Shown here: positions 27,501 through 37,731 of the stretch, piece by piece | How positions within the stretch are numbered: the stretch's first letter is position 1 | Layout of the letters: each line of letters starts with the position of its first letter | Source: Phoebastria nigripes | Lineage: Eukaryota > Chordata > Aves > Procellariiformes > Diomedeidae | Assembly: GCA_035582835.1 (NCBI GenBank) | Contig: JAYKAV010002974.1 | Location: forward strand, 195,075 to 259,074 | Length of the DNA: 64,000 nucleotides | Direction of reading: 5' to 3' | Position numbers and translations under genes: made by a program | Notes under the pieces: generated by a model | What the model saw: only the letters and a program-made list of their open reading frames with translations | What the model was told of the DNA's origin: nothing | Databases searched by the model: none

Positions 27501-27630
27501 TACTGAACAAGGAGAGTTTNTCTCCTTATTGTAAGACTCAAAAAAAAAAATCTCTAAAAAGTATATAGTTTTTCTCTTCAACTTAAATTTTTTTTTTTTA
27601 ATTTTGTTGGGTTTTTTTTTTTTTTTAAAG

Positions 27631-27811
27631 GAAGCTGCACCTACAGAATCTCTGCTTAACTGGCAAGACTATGAAGGACGAACTCCCCTTCATTTTGCTG
27701 TTGCTGATGGGAATGTAGCAGTTGTTGATGTCCTGACCTCCTACGAAGGCTGCAATGTGACATCTTATGACAACTTGTTTCGAACTCCCCTTCACTGGGC
27801 AGCCTTACTTG
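27631..27811 (+). CDS. INVS: INVS exon E3: ankyrin repeats
   Basis: A 181-nt exon, phase 0 at the start and 1 at the end. The acceptor is TTTTAAAG ending at 27630, after a very long T tract, and the donor is G|GTAAAG at 27811/27812. The peptide runs from EAAPTESLLNWQDYEGRTPL to FRTPLHWAALL, with the last G completed by GT from E4. Two ankyrin hairpins (TPLHFAVADG and TPLHWAALLG) are present. Conservation with inversin is nearly complete. Reading on through the donor reaches a stop nine codons later, so skipping this splice would truncate the protein. Confidence 0.96.
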
Positions 27812-28128
27812 GTAAAGTGGACAATGCTGAAGTAATTTAAAAATTAATTGACTGTGGTGTTTAATCTTTGTCTCTGTTTTTTATTTAATTCCAGCCTGGC
27901 ATTATGCTAACTAATCTCTTAGAACAATAATAGTTTCTGCTAGACCAGGATTAGAAGTTTGGGTGTAGACTGATTTTTTTTAGCTTCACATTCTCCAAAA
28001 CATTGTAAAATGCATTACTTCAGCAGGCTATATATGCTCATGATTTAAGAACAATTAGAGCATATTGAGATGTTCTTGCATATGTAGCTTTGTTCATAGG
28101 TAAAAAAAAACACCTGGTACTCTAGAGC

Positions 28129-28680
28129 AGTGGTGTCCAAAGTGAGGTGTGCACACCCCAGCATGTATGCAAGACAATCCATTGGGGTGCATGAAGAAAA
28201 TATCAGAACTTCTGTTTATATTTATTTTTTATCTGAAAAAAAAAGAAAACTTTACTAATATTTAATGTACGGATTGATGCTAGCACCCTCACTTGGTCCA
28301 TATGTAAGACGGTCACATATGGAGGGTTTGCGAGGCACCTGAGGGAAGTGAGTGCTCCACAATGCGGAGAGGTTGACAGTGGCATCATCACTCATTTGTT
28401 CACTTTCAGCTTATTGCGATGTATTGCAGTTTGCGTGTACCCAGTTAAGTGGATTTATGGATTATATTACATAGTTTTTACTAAACTACCCCTCACAAAA
28501 TAGACAAGTGACTTAAAAAGATTCCCGCAAAGAAACCGCAGATAATCTGATAACGCCAGCACAGGTGAACAAGCAAATGGCAGAGCTGACACTTCTCCTA
28601 CTCTTAGTACAAGCTCTTCATCAGACACATTATGACAAGCTAATCAGATCTGACAAGACGTTTTATTCAGATAAAGTTTT
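28129..28680 (+). mobile_element. Possible hAT-type DNA transposon fragment
   Basis: It starts with CAGTGGTGTCCAAAGTGAGG, which has the look of a hAT terminal inverted repeat, preceded by the eight bases CTCTAGAG that would fit an 8-bp target duplication. The following 500 bp (a GGGGTGCATGAAGAAAATAT block, a TAAGACGGTCACATATGGAGGG block and an AAGAAACCGCAGATAATCTG block) have a different texture from the neighbouring intron. No matching terminal inverted repeat or second CTCTAGAG was found downstream, so the right edge is nominal and the family is unconfirmed. Confidence 0.35.
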
Positions 28681-30256
28681 TTTCTGTTCAGATTGCTACC
28701 CTGAGACTCAGGTGCTCTGTAAATTATAACCTTGCATATGTGAATTCTGCATGGTTTGGTTTTACAGGTTACAAAACTGGATCTTTGCAAAACCGGTAGA
28801 AACCTGGTTAAATATAAATAGTCCACGTACAGGGAAATGCAACTCATAAAATGACAGGCACAAAAATAATATGATTTAGAAAATTGACCTCCTATTTTCC
28901 ATTCTCCTTTGTGCAGGAGGAAAAAATAAACACCATGTACCAGATAAAGAGAAAGAATCTTCAAACACTCTCTCTCCCCTTTTAACAGGCTTCATCCCCA
29001 TGACCCTTTGGGACACTGCAGACAAAGAATGCCAATGAAAGAATCAGATTGCTCACTGGAGCGAGTTACTGCAACTCCAGTGACAATATACATGTAGTTT
29101 GATCATGTTTATTTAAAAAAAAGAAAAAAGAAGAAAGAGTGTTCTAAGATTTGCATTTGCATTCAAGTAAGGATATTGAATTTTTACAGAGAAATTGTGA
29201 CACATTTTAAGTGTCATAGAATTGGTCTCCCGAAGAAATAGTCATTATCACTTGGTTCTGTCCAAGAAGCAAAATTTATCGTGTTTTGAAATTGATTGTA
29301 TTTAAGAGAGAATTTTTGTCTGTTGGAAAAATGGATTGTCTAATCAATGTGGAATAAAGGGGGAAGATGTGCCAAGACCTCCAGAGTCCTTTGTGAACTT
29401 GATGAGGTCTCTAGGTGGCATATGCCCATGGGGAACTTGTGATTGGTAAATCATGATTAATTTTTAGGGTTTTGTTTTTAAGTTAGATACTGGATGCTGT
29501 ATATAGATCTCAAAGAGTCTAAAATGTTACTAAATGGGTTAACAGTAGGAGGTTTTAAGTAGTGCGTGGATACAGCCGCAAATATTCTGTTAAAGGTGAT
29601 GGGTTGCATGTGACTGCATCTTAGGGCATTGTTGCTCCTGTTACCTTTTCTTTTGTGTAGATAAAAGTCTCAGCCAAGTTACATCTCTTCTAAATAAAAG
29701 TACTACAGAAATGACAGTTCTTGCGCTCAAGAATTGAGCTTTAATGTTTACATTAATGTCCAAGTGAGATCTGTCTTTGCACCAATTTATTTACTGTTGC
29801 ACCCAATACAAATTTTTTTTCAAGTCCCTCAAGTCGTCTTTCTCATAGATAATTTAGGTAGACCTCCTGTCCTGATTACAGAGTTCAGTTACCCTTTTTC
29901 TAGTTGCGTGTCCTGAAAGTTCAGGAATCTATGTTTTTCCTGCTAGGACTGCACTCAGAACCAACTTCTTCCAGTGCACCTCAATTCACTTCTTATAGTC
30001 TTGAGATGGGAAGAGCATAGCAACATTACATCTCTTCTTTTTAGTGTTTTTCTCATAGGAAGGGACAGAATGTTGTTATGTTCTGGGTCCAGGCTTGGCT
30101 TAATGGCTGAAAGGAAAGAGGAGCCTTCCTGTACACCCTAAAGCCTCTAGAAAAAAATAATCCCCACATAGCTGTTCATCCTTTTTGACCCAAGTTGACC
30201 ATTTCTCTCGTTTCTGATACTTCTATACGTATAAAGTGGCATTCCACAAAAGAAGG

Positions 30257-30780
30257 TGTCCTGGTTTCGGCTGGGATAGAGTTAATTTTCTTCCTAGTGC
30301 TGTGTTTTGGATTTAGTATGACAAGAATGTTGATAAGACACTGATGTTTTTAGTTGTTGCTAAGTAATCTGCTAGTCAAGGACTTTTCAGTTTCCCATGC
30401 TCTGCCAGGTGCACAAGAAGCTGGGAGGGAGCATAGCCAGGACAGCTAGCCCAACTGGCCAANGGGGTATTCCATACCATGTGACGTCATGCTCAATATA
30501 TAAATAGGAGGCGTGGTCCAGGAAGTAGCGATCGCTGTTTGGGTATCGCTCAGCGGGTGGTGAGCAATTGCATTGTGCATCACTCATTTTGTATATTCTA
30601 TCATTATTATTATTATTATAATTATTTTCCCTCCCTTTTCTGTTTTATTAAACTGTCTTTATCTCAATCCACGAATTTTACTTTTTTTTTCCCGATTCTC
30701 TCCCCCATCCCACTGAGGGGAGGGGGGAGTGAGCGAGCGGCTGTGTGGTGTTTGGCTGCCTGCCGGGTTAAACCACAACA
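30257..30780 (+). mobile_element. Solo ERV LTR, plus orientation (524 bp), exact 5-bp target duplication
   Basis: It begins TGTCCTGGTTTCGGCTGGG and ends GGGTTAAACCACAACA, so it has TG...CA termini. The five bases GAAGG occur immediately before (30252-30256) and after (30781-30785), a perfect target-site duplication. The interior has the avian block TATTCCATACCATGTGACGTC followed by ATGCTCA and a TATA box, an ATT repeat at about 30602-30620, an ATTAAA polyadenylation-type signal at 30647-30652 and a C/G-rich tail. A 5-bp duplication fits ERVL/ERVK-type integration. No gag, pol or env sequence flanks it, so it is a solo LTR left by recombination. It lies in the same orientation as INVS. Confidence 0.95.
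30482..30505 (+). promoter_or_regulatory. LTR promoter block: CRE-like site plus TATA box
   Basis: TGACGTCA, a palindromic cAMP-response-type element, sits at 30482-30489. TATATAAAT follows at 30497-30505, inside the plus-oriented LTR. The spacing and order are those of a retroviral U3 core promoter. Whether it is active is unknown. It points toward E4 of INVS. Confidence 0.6.
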
Positions 30781-31967
30781 GAAGGCTTGCCTAGTCCTCC
30801 ATCTCTTAGGTTTTTAAAAGCTACAGACCACAACTGTTACACAGCTTCATTCTGTAGTTGTCAGTGTTTTCATTAAAAAAAGTCTACTGCTAGTAGAAAG
30901 GTTTACCTACTTTTTTTCATTTATTCTAAAGTAATTCAACTGTGCAAAAGTAACAAGCTGCAAAATTAATTGTTTTCCCCACACGCAAGATACTGGGAGA
31001 TTTCTCCTGTAAAATCAGAGTATTTTTATGTGGTTTATGCCATATAGTATCTCTTAAAATACCAAATCATTAAGATAGTCCGTGAGCTGCATATGCCTAC
31101 AAAAGAAAGCATATGAAAGGATCAGTTGACTGTAGTGGCAATATACTATATTGTGTCTTTGTTTTCCTGTCTGTGAAGTGGATATAAAGTTTACCCATCT
31201 CCCCGCAAATGTTATGATTTTAATCTAAAAAGATTCTAATCTGTTTTGATGGAAGGAGTTGTGTGTGTCAGTTTGTTGTTTATTGCAGATATGCAGCTAG
31301 TAGTAGACTAGCCTCTAGATTCTGCTATACATCTTCAGGTGAAATTTTGAGTGAATAAAACCTAAGTAAAGAATTTACAGTTAATTTCTGTAAAACAATG
31401 TGATGTAGGATGAAATTGTCAATGTTGGTTTAGCCTACCTTTCAATGTAGATGGACAAATGCTCATCATCATCAGCCTGTGCTCACTTTACTGCTTCCAA
31501 CTGACCTCTCACTCAAATGCAGCATCTCAGCTGAATTATCAGAAGCTTTTTATGGAAATATTCAACTCATTCATTGCAATGTTAATATCACAGTTGTCTG
31601 ACCAGCCACTGGTTGTTTCTTTGTTTAGGGAAAGGCTCTAGTGATTTCTTTTAAAAGAAATAGAAAATCTTTCCACATGTTCCTATTCACAGGTCATTCT
31701 GATTTACAGATGCCCCTCAAAAATGAGGTTACAGAGTGTAGAACTGGAATACTATTGGGAAGAAGGTGCATGCCAGGCTTAATAGTTCAAATATCAAGTC
31801 TTACGTTTCTCTCTTATGCTTAGACTACAATGGCTACAACACAAACATACTATTATTTATTGAAGTCTGTTCATTTTCTTCTGGGTTTGTTTTTTTTTTT
31901 TTTAAGAGGGGAGTGTTTAACTTTAGGATTCAATACATTTCTGGTTTTATTATATTATTTTTCTTAG

Positions 31968-32077
31968 GTCATGCACAGATTGTCCATCTCTTACTAGAAA
32001 GAAATAAGTTTGGAACTATCCCATCTGATAGTCAAGGTGCAACACCCCTACATTATGCAGCACAGAGCAACTTTGCT
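31968..32077 (+). CDS. INVS: INVS exon E4: ankyrin repeats
   Basis: A 110-nt exon. It begins with GT, completing the glycine split with E3, and ends in phase 0. The acceptor is TTTTTCTTAG ending at 31967 and the donor is GCT|GTAAGT at 32077/32078, a full-consensus donor. The peptide is HAQIVHLLLERNKFGTIP to ATPLHYAAQSNFA, one ankyrin hairpin plus the helix pair before it. It matches inversin with one obvious substitution (F where human has S after NK). Confidence 0.96.
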
Positions 32078-35000
32078 GTAAGTAGCACATACCCTAAATG
32101 TGAAGTAAATATATTTTGCTGAAATATTTATAATGTAGCAAAGTGCTTGAGTTGTTTTTAAAATCATATAAACACAGTGTTGTCTACACAAGCTTAATTC
32201 AGAGTTTTCCTATGGTATGTGATATAAATGTGGTTAATTTCAAACTATTAAAAATAGGTTTTAAAAAACTAAATTGCTGTACAAAGAAAGGCCCTTTGAT
32301 CTATATGTTTGCATCAGAACACACAATAGTCATTTAGGTACTTCAAGAGAAAGCAGAATGGCACCTACTGTTTTACAGTGCTTTCAGTTTTTAAGGTTCA
32401 TTATAGCAAAATCTAAGCAGTTATAAGGTATCTAGGGTAAGATCACCCGTATGAGTATTTGCACAGCTGCTTCAGTACCAGTCAAACCAGTCTTTGCCTT
32501 CAAGAAGGTGATTAACTTATGAATATTTGCTATTATGAATGAGCCGTTGTCTCGTAAAGCATGGCTAAAGAGCAAGTATCTTTTGTCACAATTCTTCATG
32601 AACACTTAGAAGTTTTTTAAAGTTTTTAATATTTTAAAAATATTTTTTAAATTCAGAAAACAAAGAAAATTGGTTTCTCAGACAGCCTATTTCTTATATT
32701 TTGGTAGAATAGGTAATTTTTTTCCAGAGCAAGATCAGATATGGTAGAGCTAAGTATAAAACTGAGCAGTTTAACGATTGCTGGTCATAGATGTTATTAT
32801 AGAAGTAGTTCTCAAGCACTGGAACTTAAGAAGGCTTTTCTCATGCTGCTCTATCTCTCATAGTTGAATTATGCCATGCATAGTAAGCTGAGAGCTCCCA
32901 TCTCAGTTTTCTTCAGTTGTATTATTCATAACCTCCCATTACAAAAAGGGTTATTTAGTGCCTAATTAATGTAGTTATGTAGCACATATTGCAGCATTTT
33001 CTTAACAGGGATACTAATTTGGGTCTTTCTTGCCTACCCACATGTTAATTTTCATAAAACAAGTAAAATTTTAATGCCCTTGAGAACCATTCAAGTTAAC
33101 AAATCAGAAGTACTATTGAAAGAAGGAACTGACCAATGTATATTAATACCACAGCTGTCACCTTCTGTTTCCTTGGGAGAGTGAGTTTTGGGAGTTTGGT
33201 GGGGTTTTTTGGAAGTGGTCTTAGTAAGACCATACAGATATTTTTTAAATTCAGACTTTCGTTGGAGCATATCTCTGTGTATAATTTACACCTTTTTAGA
33301 GAATTTTTTATTGATGCTGATTATTGTCCATTACGTGGTATGTACTATTTAGGTCTGACTCAAACACCTAAAATATTTATGTTGTAAAAGCCTTTCTTTC
33401 TAGTTTGAGTCAGACTCATGGGAAAGACAGAATGTTTTTATTTACAATCTGGTGATTATCTCCACATGCTTTTATCTTTTTTTTCTTTTCTATATTGATA
33501 CATTCCTAAAAAATGATTTTTCATACTGGCTTGCTTTCTCTGGGCTTGATTCAGTTGTATGAAACATCTTCATTATGTTGCTGCCTTTTGATCCCACCAG
33601 CCAGCCAAACTATGATATCATTTAGGTTTTTATGGGGAAATAGAGTAGGTGATGGAATTAGACATTCTTTTGTAATTTTGTGTACTTATAATGAATGTAC
33701 TGTTTCCCATCTTACGTGAAGAATCAAACAGGAGAGTCTCATTCAGATCTGCAAGCCTCTTTTAGCTGGTATCCAAGAGCCCCTGTTTATGCATGCCTAA
33801 ATTATGTCTGGAGCTTCTCTGGTTTTTTACCACTCTGGTTGTTTCTGAGCACCGCTATTTGCTTTTTTTCTCGATTACGTACAAATCCTTGAGTAATTCC
33901 CACCACTGCATTCCATATACATAGTCAAACAACTGAGTGGAGACACATCCATGTTTGTTTTGGCAGTAGCATCTATGTATTTATGGTTTGGGAGCCACGT
34001 TGTTGTTCTGTTCAGTCTGCCCAAGTTTGAATAGGCGTGGTGTGTTTCTCAGTTAAAATGCCGTTTCTTAGTCCCTAACAAGAAGAAGAAAGTTTGGGGT
34101 TTCGTGTTTATTATAAATATTTGTGTTGCTTTCAGTTTTACTTAACTCTATATCTTGTTCTTTGCTCTATTTTTCTGCGGGTTACTTACTCTAATATGAC
34201 ATTTTTGGTTTTTAAAGACTGAAGAGACTTAGCCAGCACTTAATTTACGTGAAGAATTTGTTCTCTAAGACTAACTTATCCCCACTTATTACAGAAGGAA
34301 AAGTTCTAGAAGAAGAGAAATTACCTAATATAACAACCCAAGTAGGTTGCCTGAAATTTAGATGGCTTATGTATCTTGCAGAAGGTCCAAATAAGCATCC
34401 TTTTTAAATTTTTGAACTTCATGTGTGAAGGCAGATGCTCTATTAGTATTGATTTTAGTATGCAGAATGCAGGACTAAATATATCTTAATTTTTTTCTGA
34501 ATTTTTCCAGAGATGTCCAATACAATGTACTTCCCATACATAATTGTATAGATTGATCTAGTAAATGAAATGTGGATACCCCTGTCTTATTTTTGAATAT
34601 TCAAAAATAATATTTAGTATTTTTCAGAGTTTCTTGATAGCACAGAATGAAATGATCCGGGTTAACTTCTCTCCTTTACTGTTGTTTTTCAGCTTTGTTG
34701 TTTTTTGTTTTCTCCAGTTTTTTAAATAGAGATAAAATACATGTGATTTTTCATGACAAAATACATGTAGAATTAAACTGATTGATACTTCTGTTTTCTG
34801 ATTCTTAACCATCCTGTTCTAATTTAATTTAATTTTGTTTTCAAGTTGTGATAACTTCATTTTGGAAAAGAACTCTTATAGCACTATGGGATTTTCTTCC
34901 ACTTTTTCCCATTAAAAACTCTAGAAAAAAAGAGTGGTTGAAAGAAACGTTGCTTTGCTAAAACTTAATGGAAAAATAAAATTACTTATTTATGTTTGTA

Positions 35001-36455
35001 GGATGTGTGCCTTAGTATTGAAAAGGTCCAACCTTCATACTGCTTTTCACTTTGCAGGATTTCAAGCAGTGCAGAGTACTGGTAGGGTGCTGAGTTGCTG
35101 GCCTAATGAGAGTAGCCATTTGTGTCTGAGGTGTAGTGGTGGTCAGTGTGAGTACACAAAGCTACGAACACATGCTGGTTTATGTGGAAGGCTTAATGCT
35201 TCCATTCCTCATTATTTCTGGCTGGACCTTTTTGCAATAAACTGATAGTTCAGATATGGACCCAAATTCACGAAGCTGTTAGGATCTTAGGTCCCATTAA
35301 CATAAGATAAATGNGAAATTTCCTATTTCTGTAGAGGGATGAAATAATAAGTGGTAGTTAAAAAAAATCCAAACTAATCAATACAACTTAGGCATTTAAA
35401 CACCTTTGTGATTATAAGCATTTGATTCCTTATAGCCAAGGAATTCTCATCCTACCCAGAGCAGTGATAGAGCTATTTTGGGGTCACATGGGGGAAAGGA
35501 TAAAATAGTGTTAATACTAAAATATAAAAATAAAATAAAATAAAATAATGAAACCCACTTTTTTCAGTTTTTATTGGCTAGCCTATCAGTGGCTCTTAAG
35601 AGATGTTTACCAGCTGTTAAATACACAGCCTTTGTAAGGCATTAGATAGAAAAGGGAAAATCTTCCTCTAACTCTTTTTCTAGCAGTCGTGATTTCCTCT
35701 CCCTTCCTTTCCTGTGTGGCATATTAAGAATTTAGCAGCAGGTTAAACAAGGGGACTTGTTTGCTGAGACCTTAACACAAACACAGCATTTGAAGAAATA
35801 ATTCTTTTTGCTTTGATTTAAATAGAGATTTTAGTGTAACAGTTACAGTGGAAAGCCTGGACCCAGGTGTAAAGATTTTCTTAATCTTTTTTGATTTATA
35901 ATATTTCAGTAATTAGTAACCTACTGATATTATTAAATATTAGGAAATATATCTATGTTGCCCCAAAAGTCTTTTTTTTTTTTTTGAATAGTCAAATTAT
36001 TAGAGTTTGGCAAACTAAAATATTTGCATGTGCAGTCATATTTAGAATTGGAGCAAAAAAAAATGTCAGGAGAATATTTTGAAGGAACATTATCTTAGCA
36101 TCATAGTATGACAGTAATGTTTTGATAAGCTGATAATACTTTTCCCATTGCTTTCTTTACAGTGACTGCAGTGTATCTTACTTCCTTATGATGAACACAT
36201 GATGTTTGACACTAAAATGAAAAAACTATGAAATAAATGACAGTGTTAAACTCATAGTTAAGAATGCACTATGAACATTGACGAGGAACAGGGGATAGCA
36301 GAAAATACAGTGCTCCTGTTGAGCTATTACTCTATATAAACATAAAAAGGAAAAATGAAGCTTTGATTTGCTTCATAAACAGCTAAATGAGACACAATAG
36401 TTTCTTGTTGTTACAGATTCCTTTTAATGTTAATTTCAATAGTATGTCTTTTCAG
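32078..36455 (+). other. INVS intron E4-E5
   Basis: A 4.4-kb AT-rich intron. I see no CR1 or LTR in it. A TAAAA-unit simple repeat lies at 35525-35550. The open frames over 60 codons found here have no recognisable motif and look like chance. Confidence 0.8.
35525..35550. repeat. (TAAAA)n simple repeat
   Basis: About five units of ATAAA/TAAAA ending in AATGAAACC. It is a simple A-rich pentanucleotide repeat in intron. Confidence 0.85.
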
Positions 36456-36627
36456 GAAACAGTTGAAGTATTTTTGAAACATCCTTCTGTAAAAGATGAC
36501 TCAGATCTTGAGGGAAGAACATCCTTCATGTGGGCAGCTGGCAAAGGCAGTGATGATGTCATTAGGACTATGCTGACTTTAAAATTGGATATTGATATCA
36601 ATATGACAGACAAATACGCTGGCACAG
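36456..36627 (+). CDS. INVS: INVS exon E5: ankyrin repeats
   Basis: A 172-nt exon, phase 0 at the start and 1 at the end. The acceptor is TCTTTTCAG ending at 36455 and the donor is ACAG|GTAAGA at 36627/36628. It encodes ETVEVFLKHPSVKDDSDL, then EGRTSFMWAAGKGSDDV, and ends DKYAGT; the first base of the next alanine is its last base. The ankyrin loop here is the unusual TSFMWAAGKG variant that human inversin also has, which supports the identification. The G-to-A change in DKYAGT is the most visible difference from human. Confidence 0.96.
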
Positions 36628-37718
36628 GTAAGATGCTTTACAGTAAAGAGCCATTGGATGTTTCCAGTTAGTGTGATTTCCACCAAATAAAAAACATTGT
36701 TAGAAGCTATATTAATCTTTTCCTGGATGTGTACCTTAATCCTGAAAATATTTCTGCACTAGTTTAATTATGTGTGAGTCACTTCTTTGCCTTTATTGTG
36801 GAAAAGAAACAAATCTTTTCTGCGCAGATTGGACCAGTTAATTTGAAACATAGCAGCATAGCGGTACATTTCTTCTTCTTGCTATTTAGTTAGGTCTGTA
36901 ATCCTGGGAAAGGAAGAGCTGTTCTGTATTTTGAAGAATAAAATGAAATATAATTGCAAAAAAAGCCCTCCCTGAAAATGCCTGTTAAAAAAATTTATTT
37001 GTAAGTAAATAAATACTTTGAAACAATATAGAGCAAACTAACCAGTGAAGTGGCTAAATTATCATCATGGAAATCATAAGCACCATAGTTATTTGTAAAG
37101 ATAGTGTAATAAAGATTAGAGCTATTGCACTTCTGTTGTCCAAACAAGAGGTTAAACTTGATATCCCCCAAGTTTATCATCACATTATCTGCCCAAAGCA
37201 AAAGATAGGTATGCAACACAGTGTTTCAGAATTCAAGCATGGAAGTCATGAAATTCAAAATTTCCTAAAGCAACTATGAATTCATCTCCTTTAATGAAAA
37301 ATTACAAGAATTTGTGGTAGAAATATTGTACCTATGTAGTACTTTCAACAAAAATAGAATAACAGTTCTGACAGAGAGACAGTGTTGGAAATACAGGTAA
37401 AAATAGTGAGCTGTATAGTGTGCTGAGGACATCTGAATAAAAAAAGAGGAGAATGTGGATATATTGGGCATAAATTGGAGGGGTTTGGTAGCAGGGGGCT
37501 GCAGGGGTAAGCTGTGTGGGAGGTGGTCATGAACTACCCTGTGCCAGTCACAGCCAGGTCACAAATTTAGAAGTTAAGTGCAAAAATGCATACCTATGTA
37601 TAATGAGTAGTAAAATGATAGCCATGCTGATAGTCAGAGCACACACCTGTGAATAATGTATATTGCAATGTTTGTTTATATTTGTTTTAAAGTATACTCA
37701 AGCATCATCTTTCCACTG

Positions 37719-37731
37719 CACACACACACAA
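37719..37731. repeat. (AC)n microsatellite
   Basis: Six AC units in intron, a short simple repeat. Confidence 0.85.

Larger units (their letters stand above)
21440..27630 (+). other. INVS intron E2-E3
   Basis: A 6.2-kb intron. It contains the minus-oriented LTR at 22664-23274 and a possible ancient repeat around 23.6-24.5 kb. The rest is AT-rich sequence with nothing recognised. It ends in a T-rich tract of about 25 bases directly before the E3 acceptor. Confidence 0.85.
27812..31967 (+). other. INVS intron E3-E4
   Basis: A 4.2-kb intron. It contains a possible hAT-type transposon end at about 28.1-28.7 kb and a well-preserved plus-oriented solo LTR at 30257-30780. The rest is unique-looking AT-rich sequence without coding signal. 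Confidence 0.85.

Noticed and set aside
34934..35245. A 103-codon open frame on the + strand in intron E4-E5.
   Set aside because: No recognisable domain, no paired splice sites and no homology I know. It is consistent with chance in a long intron.
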